Shown here one piece after another: positions 1-5,076 of a DNA stretch of 6,114 bases; the first letter of the stretch is position 1; the number at the start of each line of letters is the position of its first letter. The stretch lies in assembly GCA_949935895.1 (NCBI GenBank), contig CATLGL010000084.1:1-6114 (forward strand). Reading direction: 5' to 3'. The notes below the pieces were generated by a model, which saw only the letters and a program-made list of their open reading frames with translations, made no database searches and was not told the origin of the DNA. This stretch comes from an uncultured Clostridia bacterium. GTDB lineage: Bacteria > Bacillota > Clostridia > TANB77 > CAG-508. A program made the translations under genes and the position numbers.

Positions 1-342
1 TTTTGAAATCATTTCGACATTTGCAATTGCTGCAATACTTGCTAATGCTTCGCCTCTAAACCCCATTGACTTTACAAAACTCAAATCATTTGCACTGCGT
101 ATTTTACTAGTAGCATGTCTTTCAAACGCCATCTCCATGTCATCTTTTTGAATTCCTTTTCCATTATCGGTAATACGGATATAGGAAATCCCACCATTTC
201 GAATTTCAATATTGATATTAGTTGCACCTGCATCGATTGAATTTTCTACCATTTCTTTTATAACAGAGGCTGGTCTTTCTACCACTTCTCCTGCTGCAAT
301 TTTATTGATTGTTAAATCATCTAATAATACAATATTCCCCAT
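1..342 (-). CDS. mutL: DNA mismatch repair protein MutL, N-terminal part (truncated by window edge)
   Basis: MutL is the ATP-dependent matchmaker of mismatch repair that couples MutS to downstream excision. The 114 codons here are the start of the N-terminal GHKL ATPase domain. All three nucleotide-binding motifs are visible: ENSIDAGA (about residues 34-41), DNGKGI (about 63-68) and GFRGEAL (about 94-100), preceded by the family hallmark INKIAAGEVVERPASV. The start is the ATG at 342, with a weak AGAAGAG/GAGTGAG ribosome binding stretch just upstream. The frame is open to the window edge, so the C-terminal dimerisation and endonuclease domain lies outside. No in-frame CGG codon occurs in this part. 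The assignment is certain; completeness cannot be judged. Confidence 0.96.
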   Translation of the reverse strand, partial: MGNIVLLDDLTINKIAAGEVVERPASVIKEMVENSIDAGATNINIEIRNGGISYIRITDNGKGIQKDDMEMAFERHATSKIRSANDLSFVKSMGFRGEALASIAAIANVEMISK

Positions 343-369
343 ATAAACTCACTCTTCTTTCTAATACTC

Positions 370-387
370 ATTATATGGATTATATCA
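370..387 (-). promoter_or_regulatory. Putative extended -10 promoter for mutL
   Basis: Reading the minus strand, TGATATAAT (387-379) is a perfect TATAAT with an extended TGn element. A second TATAAT follows at 375-370. No convincing -35 hexamer is seen at 16-18 bp, as expected for an extended -10 promoter. It lies about 30-45 nt upstream of the mutL ATG. The rest of the 343-531 gap is AT-rich with no gene. Confidence 0.4.
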
Positions 388-531
388 TTTATTATCATTT
401 TTTGTATAGTTTTTTGGAATAAATTATTGAATTTTTAGATATGTTTTTAAAAAATACTTTGAACTTTTTTTGAACTAATTTTACTGATAGTAAATTTTTA
501 GAATTGCTTAAAATAGCTTTTTGCTAATGCT

Positions 532-1011
532 TTACACTGCCTCCATTTTTTGTGTTTTTTCATCAATTAAGTCAATATCCATTAAAACTGCATCAATTCG
601 ATTATTCAATTTTTCTTGACCCTTTTTTAATATACGAATATCCTTCTTAATTTCCTTTTGGTTACTTTTTAATTTAGTAATGTCCTTAATAATTCTTTTT
701 TGATTTACTGTTAATATATCAACATCTTTTATTATTTTTTCTTGATTTTCTTTTAACTCTACAATATCCTCTGCCATTTCTTTTTGGTTTTCTTTTAGTT
801 CTACAATATCTTCTGCCATTTCTTTTTGGTTTTCTTTTAGTTCTACAATATCTTCTGCCATTTTTTCTTGATTTTCTTTTAACTCTACAATATCCTCTGC
901 CATTTTTTCTTGATTTTCTTTTAACTCTACAATATCTTCTGCCATTTCTTTTTGGTTGTTCATTACTTGGTCAAGCTTATTTAGTATTTCTTGTGCTAAT
1001 GTATCACTCAT
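532..1011 (-). CDS. Coiled-coil protein made of 14-residue repeats
   Basis: I do not recognise a named family. The 159-residue product is almost entirely helix-forming and charged, with no signal peptide or membrane segment. Residues 21-132 form eight consecutive 14-residue units (two heptads each). The first five are near identical, of the form (K/E)(E/K)MAEDIVELKENQ, and the last three are diverged but keep the hydrophobic spacing and the terminal Gln. Ile, Val, Leu and Met sit at a/d-like positions, so a long dimeric or trimeric coiled coil is expected. The ATG at 1011 has a perfect AGGAGGT ribosome binding site at 1019-1025 with a 7-nt spacer. It may be a structural or scaffold protein; any more specific role would be a guess. 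The near-identical DNA repeats imply recent expansion. Confidence 0.85.
   Translation of the reverse strand: MSDTLAQEILNKLDQVMNNQKEMAEDIVELKENQEKMAEDIVELKENQEKMAEDIVELKENQKEMAEDIVELKENQKEMAEDIVELKENQEKIIKDVDILTVNQKRIIKDITKLKSNQKEIKKDIRILKKGQEKLNNRIDAVLMDIDLIDEKTQKMEAV
616..951 (-). repeat. Tandem 42-bp coding repeat, eight units
   Basis: Eight in-frame 42-bp units encode the 14-residue coiled-coil repeat. Units covering 742-951 are nearly identical in DNA. They are a mosaic of two synonymous versions, which differ at NQKE versus NQEK and at cct/ctt-type silent positions. Units covering 616-741 have diverged. Confidence 0.9.
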
Positions 1012-1129
1012 CCTTTTTACCTCCTATCTCATTATAATAAGATTATCTTACCACACCTTCTTGTCTTATTACAAGTACTTTTTAAATTTTGTAACACTTT
1101 TTTCAAAAAAGAATAATATATACCATACG

Positions 1130-1153
1130 AAAGAACAAAAAACTTAGTTCTTT
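1130..1153 (+). other. Leader inverted repeat upstream of the first Cys-rich gene
   Basis: AAAGAAC (1130-1136) and GTTCTTT (1147-1153) form a perfect 7-bp stem with a 10-nt A-rich loop. The stem ends 2 nt before the AGGGAGGT ribosome binding site at 1156-1163. It could stabilise the 5' end of the transcript or be an operator. Confidence 0.4.
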
Positions 1154-1171
1154 ATAGGGAGGTTGCTTAAA

Positions 1172-1274
1172 ATGGGAAATTGTTGTAACAGTGAGATTTT
1201 GTGGTTCATCATCTTATTTTTATTACTTTTTCGGTAACTGTGGCAACAACTGCTACAAATGTAGATGCAGCTAG
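1172..1274 (+). CDS. Small Cys-rich hydrophobic peptide, read through a +1 frameshift at CGG
   Basis: The ATG at 1172 has a strong AGGGAGGT ribosome binding site 8 nt upstream. In the zero frame translation gives 21 residues, starting MGNCCNSEILW, and stops at TAA 1235-1237 directly after a CGG codon. If the C at 1232 is skipped, translation continues as LLFGNCGNNCYKCRCS and ends at TAG 1272-1274. The 33-residue product then has a Cys-rich head, a hydrophobic middle (about residues 9-20) and a Gly/Cys-rich tail. This is the same architecture as the intact peptide downstream, which supports the shifted reading. Such proteins are common small unknowns in Clostridia, sometimes given the misleading label 'chorion class high-cysteine protein'. 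A spore-coat role is inference. A one-T error in the adjacent T5 run would give the same protein. Confidence 0.7.
1232..1234 (+). other. +1 frameshift site CGG (Cys-rich peptide)
   Basis: The context is TTT CGG TAA C. Zero-frame CGG is followed at once by a stop. Skipping C gives TTT GGT AAC (F-G-N) and restores the Gly/Cys tail. Confidence 0.65.
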
Positions 1275-1303
1275 AAAATCTTACCCTTAAACAGAAAAGT
1301 GAA

Positions 1304-1501
1304 TTAAACATTAGAAAGGGGGGAAAGATTATGCCAGAAAACAGAGGTTGCGGATGCGGATGTGGCTGTGGTTTCGGTGGAGACGGTTGCATTTGGATTA
1401 TCATTGTTATACTAATTCTTTGCTGTTGTTGCGGTGGAAACGGCTTCGGCGGTGGATGTGGTGGATGCTGCTAATTTAGATGTTAGGTTAAACATTAGAA
1501 A
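1304..1501 (+). repeat. 14-bp direct repeat flanking the second Cys-rich gene
   Basis: TTAAACATTAGAAA occurs at 1304-1317, just before the ribosome binding site, and again at 1488-1501, after the stop codon. It may be a remnant of gene duplication or a repeated leader. Confidence 0.4.
1331..1474 (+). CDS. Small Gly/Cys-rich hydrophobic peptide ('high-cysteine' type)
   Basis: This 47-residue product has three parts: an N-terminal MPENRGCGCGCGCGFGG head, a short hydrophobic segment CIWIIIVILIL (about residues 20-30) that could span a membrane or drive aggregation, and a CCCCGG plus Gly/Cys tail. It contains twelve cysteines. I place the start at the ATG at 1331 because a strong AAAGGGGGG ribosome binding site (1315-1323) lies 7 nt upstream. 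An open frame extends back to 1265, but no ribosome binding site serves it. The gene follows the other Cys-rich peptide and the pair is closed by the 1520-1560 terminator, so they are probably one transcript. Its many C-GGN junctions have C at codon position 3 and cause no frame problem. Function unknown; a spore-surface or disulfide-cross-linked protein is plausible. Confidence 0.85.
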   Translation: MPENRGCGCGCGCGFGGDGCIWIIIVILILCCCCGGNGFGGGCGGCC

Positions 1502-1519
1502 TTAGAAATCCCTGAAAGA

Positions 1520-1560
1520 AAAGAGGAGCAATGTTCTTGTTAAGAACGCTCCTCTTTTTT
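1520..1560 (+). terminator. Strong Rho-independent terminator
   Basis: AAAGAGGAGC (1520-1529) pairs with GCTCCTCTTT starting at 1548. An inner GTTCTT/AAGAAC stem extends the hairpin, with a 3-nt AAT bulge and a GTT loop, and a T6 run follows at 1555-1560. It ends the Cys-rich gene pair. It also lies just downstream of the opposing 34-codon gene and may serve both. Confidence 0.92.
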
Positions 1561-1584
1561 CGTAATCGGTAAAAAACTTATCAA

Positions 1585-1689
1585 TTACTTAGATTTTTCA
1601 TCCTCGTCTTGTTCTTCTTCCTGTTCTTCTTCGTCCTTTAGTAACATAGATTCTTTAAAGAACTCCCAAATCCGCCTTAAGCCGTTCAT
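1585..1689 (-). CDS. Small acidic peptide, 34 residues
   Basis: I do not recognise this product. The ATG at 1689 has a good AAAGGAG ribosome binding site (complement of 1697-1703) with a 7-nt spacer, and a consensus promoter lies upstream, so it looks like a genuine independent gene. The first half, MNGLRRIWEFFKESMLL, is amphipathic. The second half is almost only Asp, Glu, Gln and Lys, ending DEKSK. Codon 6 is CGG (1674-1672), one of only seven in-frame CGG codons in the window. Here the zero frame gives the more protein-like product; the +1 reading would stop after about 16 residues (MNGLRGFGSSLKNLCY). It is either the one sense use of CGG in the window or a case where the frame choice decides which peptide is made. 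Confidence 0.7.
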   Translation of the reverse strand: MNGLRRIWEFFKESMLLKDEEEQEEEQDEDEKSK

Positions 1690-1722
1690 ATTTTATCTCC
1701 TTTACTTATATTTATGTATACT

Positions 1723-1751
1723 ATTATATCATATTTCCTTTTATTTTTCAA
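1723..1751 (-). promoter_or_regulatory. SigA-type promoter for the 34-residue peptide gene
   Basis: On the minus strand, TTGAAA (1751-1746) and TATAAT (1728-1723) are separated by exactly 17 bp. The start of transcription would be near 1716, giving a leader of about 27 nt before the ATG. The -35 lies inside the extreme 3' end of the zero-frame bofA frame, but wholly outside bofA if that gene ends after the +1 shift. Confidence 0.75.
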
Positions 1752-2034
1752 ATTTCATTTTTTCCTTTATCCGTCCTATTACTAATTTTAGTATTACAAG
1801 CAAAATTACTCCTGGAACTCCTAATATTCCAGTAAAAATTGCTGTTATATAATTTAATCCTATATGAAACTGGAATAGTACTCCTATTAAGTTGATTATA
1901 TAAATCATGATTGCACCTATACATGAATTTAATACCAATTTTAAAATACTTTTAATTGGTAATATGAAAATTCTTCCAAATAAAAACAAAAAACAAATAC
2001 ATGCAATATAAATAATCATGGTATTGGTATCCAA
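1741..2034 (-). CDS. bofA: Pro-sigma-K processing inhibitor BofA family protein
   Basis: In Bacillus, BofA sits in the outer forespore membrane and holds the SpoIVFB protease inactive until pro-SigK should be cut. The product here is small and very hydrophobic, with two to three membrane segments, the family segment LKLVLNSCIGAIMIYIINLI (about residues 31-50) and the highly characteristic GILGVPGVILLVILKL (about 69-84). I choose the TTG at 2034 as start because GAGGTGA (complement of 2042-2048) lies 7 nt upstream; the next ATG (2019) is too far. The zero frame gives 97 aa ending in a charged tail. Codon 88, however, is CGG (1773-1771) in GGA CGG ATAA. Skipping its C gives GGA GGA TAA, ending at 1767 with 88 aa, close to the 87 aa I recall for B. 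subtilis BofA. Neighbouring a DUF2508 gene matches yaaL-bofA order. Confidence 0.85.
   Translation of the reverse strand: MDTNTMIIYIACICFLFLFGRIFILPIKSILKLVLNSCIGAIMIYIINLIGVLFQFHIGLNYITAIFTGILGVPGVILLVILKLVIGRIKEKMKFEK
1771..1773 (-). other. Probable +1 frameshift site CGG at the end of bofA
   Basis: GGA CGG ATA in the zero frame reads on for ten charged residues. Skipping C gives GGA GGA TAA, a stop at the length typical for BofA. Unlike the other sites, both readings are possible. Confidence 0.45.
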
Positions 2035-2105
2035 ATTAAATTCACCTCGTCCTTTTTACCATATTATGATATTGCATGTACAAATATTCTTCTTTTGTGA
2101 TGTTT

Positions 2106-2399
2106 TTATCCTGCTTCAATATCAGAATTATATTGTTGTTTTCGAATTTCAATTTCTTTTATCATATCAATTATTAACCCGTTTTTTTTTGCTTTTTTTA
2201 ATAGATAATTTAGTTTTGATTGATTTGCTTTTATTTGATATAAGTAATAATCAATTAAATCCCCTTCTGCAAATTCGTAGTTTCTATTAGCAGCTTGTAA
2301 ATCTTGTTTTGTTTTGATGATACTTTTAATTAGTTCAACATCTAACTCCTCTTCGGTTCTCTGCATAATCACATTTTCTCTTATATATTCTTCTTGCAT
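2106..2399 (-). CDS. DUF2508 (YaaL-like) family protein
   Basis: This is a small soluble helical protein of unknown function. The signature is the stretch around LIDYYLYQIKANQ and LNYLLKKAKKNG (about residues 48-74), typical of the DUF2508 family, whose Bacillus member YaaL is encoded next to bofA; the same pairing is seen here. The start at 2399 is chosen because AAGGAG lies 8 nt upstream of that ATG. An earlier in-frame ATG at 2456 has no ribosome binding site and would add 19 poorly conserved residues. The 97-residue product has a C-terminal extension of roughly 20 charged residues beyond the usual family end. The bofA ribosome binding site follows after about 60 nt, so the two are probably co-transcribed. 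Confidence 0.82.
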   Translation of the reverse strand: MQEEYIRENVIMQRTEEELDVELIKSIIKTKQDLQAANRNYEFAEGDLIDYYLYQIKANQSKLNYLLKKAKKNGLIIDMIKEIEIRKQQYNSDIEAG

Positions 2400-2496
2400 A
2401 TACCCTTCTCCTTGTACCAAACATATTTTATTACTAGTATATACATTTTCTTCCATACTATTCTTATTATCTAATATTTTCTAAATTAACCATTAT

Positions 2497-3348
2497 CTAA
2501 CTTGCAAAAACTTGATATAAGATAATTCCTATACTTTGTATGACAAATACATTTAAAGTATTTGATGTTAACAAATTATTTGTTGCCTCAATTACTCCTA
2601 ATCGTTCTTCTTGTTTTGATTTATGATGTTTTTGTGACTCAAAAAAAGTAATTAACTCTGGAAGACTTGTAATAAATCCTAATGAAATTCCTACTATGAT
2701 TTCCGGTACATGAAAATACAAACATAAATTTTCTAATGTTTTACTTAAAGCGTTTCCTACAATAAATAGTAAAATACCTATAATAATTAGATAAATGGAA
2801 TATTTTATCATAATATCTTTTTTTCCTTTTACCCATTTGGTTTCTTTTTCAATTGCCTCTATATTTCTACTTTTTGCCTTTTCTAAATATAGTTTATGTG
2901 TATTATGATTAATGTAATAAAATAACAAAAATAAACCAACTAATAAAAATGAAGTAAACATATTGGTTTCAAATTGTGTTGTTAATAAAAATATTGGTAT
3001 CAGTATTGTAATAGTTACCATAGCTAAATCAATTATAATTGCTTTATTTCTTATTACTTTTCCATTTTTATTTATCCACACACTAATCATATACTGGATA
3101 AAGTTAATCACATTTGAACTTAAAATGTTATAAACACTTGTCCCAATTAATCCTGTTACTGCTGCAAAGCTAACACTTAATAATTCTGGTACAGAAGTAG
3201 CTACTCCTGCTAAATTCCCTACTGTTTTCGCCTTTAGATTAAGGCTTTGTGCAAATTTTCTAAGTACTGGCACTAATATGTATTTTGAAATTGCAACAAT
3301 TAAAAGTGAATATCCTAAAAACAAAATAATTTCCCATAATAATTTCAT
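2497..3348 (-). CDS. Sodium/calcium exchanger family (CaCA) membrane protein
   Basis: This is a secondary transporter that exchanges Ca2+ or a related cation against Na+ or H+ across the cytoplasmic membrane. The 283-residue protein has about ten hydrophobic segments and the two inverted alpha-repeats of the family. Repeat 1 runs from about residue 44 to 83 (GVATSVPELLS, then SSNVINF). Repeat 2 runs from about 219 to 268 (GFITSLPELIT, then TSNTLNVF). Both ion-binding glutamates (Glu55 and Glu231) are present. A charged cytoplasmic loop (about 150-178) separates the halves, as in prokaryotic exchangers of about 300 residues. The ATG at 3348 has AAGGAGG (complement of 3354-3360) 5 nt upstream. 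It sits 97 nt upstream of DUF2508-bofA in the same direction and is divergent from sigG. Ion specificity cannot be told. Confidence 0.88.
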   Translation of the reverse strand: MKLLWEIILFLGYSLLIVAISKYILVPVLRKFAQSLNLKAKTVGNLAGVATSVPELLSVSFAAVTGLIGTSVYNILSSNVINFIQYMISVWINKNGKVIRNKAIIIDLAMVTITILIPIFLLTTQFETNMFTSFLLVGLFLLFYYINHNTHKLYLEKAKSRNIEAIEKETKWVKGKKDIMIKYSIYLIIIGILLFIVGNALSKTLENLCLYFHVPEIIVGISLGFITSLPELITFFESQKHHKSKQEERLGVIEATNNLLTSNTLNVFVIQSIGIILYQVFAS

Positions 3349-3422
3349 ATTTTCCTCCTTATTTTAGAATCTAAGTAAAGTATAAACACTTTAAAAACTT
3401 TTAATCTTTTCTTTTTGTTTTT

Positions 3423-3431
3423 ATTATATCA
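3423..3431 (-). promoter_or_regulatory. Extended -10 promoter for the exchanger gene
   Basis: TGATATAAT on the minus strand (3431-3423) is a perfect extended -10, about 75 nt upstream of the exchanger ATG. The -35 region is poor and is occupied by the inverted repeat at 3437-3456. Confidence 0.5.
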
Positions 3432-3436
3432 CTTTT

Positions 3437-3456
3437 AACTCGAATATAGTCGAATT
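3437..3456. promoter_or_regulatory. Possible operator: imperfect inverted repeat / tandem TCGAAT boxes
   Basis: AACTCGA (3437-3443) and TCGAATT (3450-3456) are inverted with one mismatch. Equally, TCGAAT occurs as a direct repeat at 3440 and 3450, one helical turn apart. AGTCGAA matches 6 of 7 positions of the Spo0A box core TGTCGAA. It lies between the divergent exchanger and sigG promoters. Confidence 0.35.
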
Positions 3457-3462
3457 ATTTAT

Positions 3463-3491
3463 GAATAGTCCTACTTATTTTCGGAAATACT
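3463..3491 (+). promoter_or_regulatory. SigF/SigG-type promoter for sigG
   Basis: GAATA (3463-3467), a 15-bp spacer and GGAAATACT (3483-3491) resemble the forespore sigma consensus (GYATA-like -35, GG..A.A.T-like -10). This fits the known dependence of sigG on SigF in Bacillus. Transcription would begin near 3498, about 30 nt before the GTG start. Confidence 0.5.
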
Positions 3492-3509
3492 TTAATTATC
3501 AAGTATTTC
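3484..3509 (+). promoter_or_regulatory. Perfect 9-bp inverted repeat over the sigG -10/start region
   Basis: GAAATACTT (3484-3492) and AAGTATTTC (3501-3509) are perfect inverted arms with an 8-nt spacer. They overlap the putative -10 and transcription start, and end just before the AGGAGG ribosome binding site. It could be an operator or a leader hairpin. Confidence 0.45.
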
Positions 3510-3529
3510 TTAAAAAGGAGGCTTAACCT

Positions 3530-4304
3530 GTGATTCGAAAAGTAGAAATTAGTAATGTAGATACTTCAAAACTTCCTACTCTTTCTAATGAAGAAAAAAA
3601 TGAATTATTTATTAAAATCAAGCAACGGAGATGAACAAGCAAGAGAACGCTTTATCAATGGAAATCTAAGATTAGTTTTAAGTGTTTTGCAACGTTTTAG
3701 TGGTAGATGTGAGAATATGGATGATTTATTTCAAGTGGGTTGTGTTGGTCTTATTAAATCAATTGATAATTTTGATATTTCTTTAAATGTTCAATTTTCA
3801 ACTTATGCTGTTCCTATGATTATTGGAGAAATTAGAAGATACCTTCGAGATAATAACCCTATTCGTGTAAGTCGTTCTGTTCGTGATTTAGCTTATAAAG
3901 CCTTACAAGCCAAAGAAAAGCTAACAAAAGAATGTAATAAAGAACCTACAATCGAGCAAATTGCAAAAGAAGTTGGTGCTCCAAGGGAAGATATTGTATT
4001 CAGTTTTGAAGCAATTCAAGATCCTTTATCTTTGCAAGAGCCTGTTTACAATGACGGAAGCGAGAGTATTTATATTATGGACCAAGTAAGTGACCATAAA
4101 GCAACTGATGAGCACTGGGCAGATGCTTTGACAATTGAACAAGCTATGAAAAAATTAAATGACCGCGAAAAAATGATTATTACAAAACGCTTTTTTGATG
4201 GTAGAACACAAATGGAAGTAGCAGAAGAAATTGGTATCAGTCAAGCTCAAGTTTCAAGACTTGAAAAAGATGCTATTGGAAGAATTAGAAAATTATATAA
4301 ATAA
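3530..4304 (+). CDS. sigG: RNA polymerase sporulation sigma factor SigG, read through a +1 frameshift at CGG
   Basis: SigG directs late forespore transcription after engulfment. The GTG at 3530 follows AGGAGG (3516-3521). The first 32 residues, beginning with the SigG-specific RKVEISNVDTSKLP, are followed by zero-frame CGG AGA TGA, which stops translation at 34 residues. Skipping the C at 3626 gives ELFIKIKQGDEQARER and an open frame to 4304, for 257 residues in all (about 260 in Bacillus). Recognisable are region 2 (LVLSVLQRF, DDLFQVGCVGLIKSIDNFD, FSTYAVPMIIGEIRRYLRD), region 3 and the region 4 helix-turn-helix TQMEVAEEIGISQAQVSRLE (about residues 226-245). An internal ATG at 3588 would start a shortened product, but without a ribosome binding site and without the conserved N terminus. 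A SigF-like promoter lies upstream. sigG converges on sigE instead of following it. Confidence 0.95.
3626..3628 (+). other. +1 frameshift site CGG (sigG)
   Basis: The context is CAA CGG AGA TGA. Skipping C gives CAA GGA GAT GAA (Q-G-D-E), which matches the conserved xGD spacing between LF and ARE in SigG proteins. Confidence 0.85.
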
Positions 4305-4309
4305 ACTTT

Positions 4310-4338
4310 ATAGGACGAGTTATACTCGCCCTATTTTT
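4310..4338 (+). terminator. Rho-independent terminator between convergent sigG and sigE
   Basis: ATAGG-A-CGAGT (4310-4320) pairs with ACTCG-C-CCTAT (4324-4334), with one A/C mismatch and a TAT loop. A T5 run follows at 4334-4338. It begins 6 nt after the sigG stop, and its T-run overlaps the sigE stop codon. It probably also slows transcription coming from sigE, though the T-run on that side is poor. Confidence 0.85.
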
Positions 4339-5076
4339 ATCCTGTTTTACTCATAATATCTTTTTTCATTTTACTAATAATTTTCTTTTCTAGTCTTGAA
4401 ATATAGCTTTGGGAAATTCCTAACATATCTGCTACCTCCTTTTGTGTTTTTTCATTTCCACTAATAAAACCAAATCGTAATTCCATAATGTTTTTTTCTC
4501 TATTATTTAATTTTTGCATAGATGCTCTTAACAGTTTTTTATCTACCTCATCCTCTATTGCACGTGATGTAACATCACCGATCTGTTCCTAAAATGTCTG
4601 AAAGCAATAATTCATTTCCATCTCCATCCTGGTTTAAAGGCTCATCAATTGAAATTTCTCCTTTTAGTTTATTGCTTCTTCTTAAATACATTAAAATTTC
4701 ATTTTCTATACAACGAGAAGCATAAGTTGCAAGTTTTATGTTTTTATCAGTATTAAAAGTGTTAATTGCTTTCATCAATCCTATGGTTCCAATAGAAATT
4801 AAATCTTCAATACCAATTCCTGTATTTTCAAATTTTTTAGCAATATATACTACTAGTCTTAAATTTCTTTCTACTAATATTTTTCTTACTGATTCATCTC
4901 CATTACTAAGTTTTTGTAAAATTTCTTCTTCTTCTTTGGCTTCTAATGGTGGCGGTAGTGTTTGGCTACCGTCCAATATAAAAAATTGGAATTTCCTCTA
5001 TTTCCTCCATATTTTTGTCCATATATTTTACATATATGGTATTGATACTATTTTTTAATACTTGTAAAATATTCAT
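4337..5076 (-). CDS. sigE: RNA polymerase sporulation sigma factor SigE (pro-SigE), two +1 frameshifts at CGG
   Basis: SigE drives early mother-cell transcription and is made as an inactive precursor cut by SpoIIGA. The start is the ATG at 5076, with AAGGTG 8 nt upstream, overlapping the 3' end of spoIIGA by 29 nt. Residues 1-35 (MNILQVLKNS...IFYIG) form the pro-region. The zero frame then reads CGG TAG. Skipping C at 4971 restores YIGGSQTLPPPL and region 2 (RNLRLVVYIAKKFENTG, IEDLISIGTIGLMKAINTF, LATYASRCIENEILMYLRR) up to LLLSDILGTD. There CGG TGA interrupts again; skipping C at 4580 gives GDVTSRAIEDEVDKKLL and the region 4 helix-turn-helix TQKEVADMLGISQSYISRLE (about residues 210-229). The total is 245 residues (239 in Bacillus). 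Apart from the two CGG sites every motif is intact, so this is not ordinary decay. Confidence 0.95.
4578..4580 (-). other. +1 frameshift site CGG (sigE, second)
   Basis: The context is GAT CGG TGA T. Skipping C gives GAT GGT GAT GTT (D-G-D-V), joining LGTD to the rest of SigE with the spacing of homologues. Confidence 0.85.
4969..4971 (-). other. +1 frameshift site CGG (sigE, first, after the pro-region)
   Basis: The context is GGA CGG TAG C. Skipping C gives GGA GGT AGC, restoring the conserved YIGGS before LPPPL. Without the shift only a 36-residue pro-peptide is made. Confidence 0.85.

Noticed and set aside
481..505. Possible terminator after the coiled-coil gene (TTTACT/AGTAAA hairpin)
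   Set aside because: The stem is only six A/T-rich pairs with little tail on the relevant strand, too weak to call.
956..1147. Open frame on the plus strand opposite the coiled-coil gene
   Set aside because: It has no ribosome binding site, lies antisense to a well-supported gene and its promoter region, and its composition is not protein-like.
1144..1404. Minus-strand open frame across the Cys-rich genes
   Set aside because: It is the shadow of Gly/Cys codons (Pro/His-rich translation) with no ribosome binding site.
2035..2190. A further frameshift near the end of the DUF2508 gene (AAC GGG, or the open +1 stretch to 2044)
   Set aside because: The zero frame reads KKAKKNGL, which fits the family end, and the C is in codon position 3. 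The following open stretch is short enough to be chance.
3614..3617. sigG frameshift placed at the AAAA run
   Set aside because: Removing one A also restores the frame (LFIKSSNGD). Removing the C of CGG gives LFIKIKQGD, a better match to SigG and consistent with the other four sites.
3588..4304. Short SigG starting at the internal ATG at 3588
   Set aside because: It has no ribosome binding site, and its first residues come from a shadow frame. The SigG-specific N terminus is encoded from the GTG at 3530.
4337..4976. Stop-codon reassignment (TGA or TAG read as sense) in sigE and sigG
   Set aside because: Reading through the stop in the zero frame gives non-homologous sequence with further stops; only the +1 frame continues the conserved protein.
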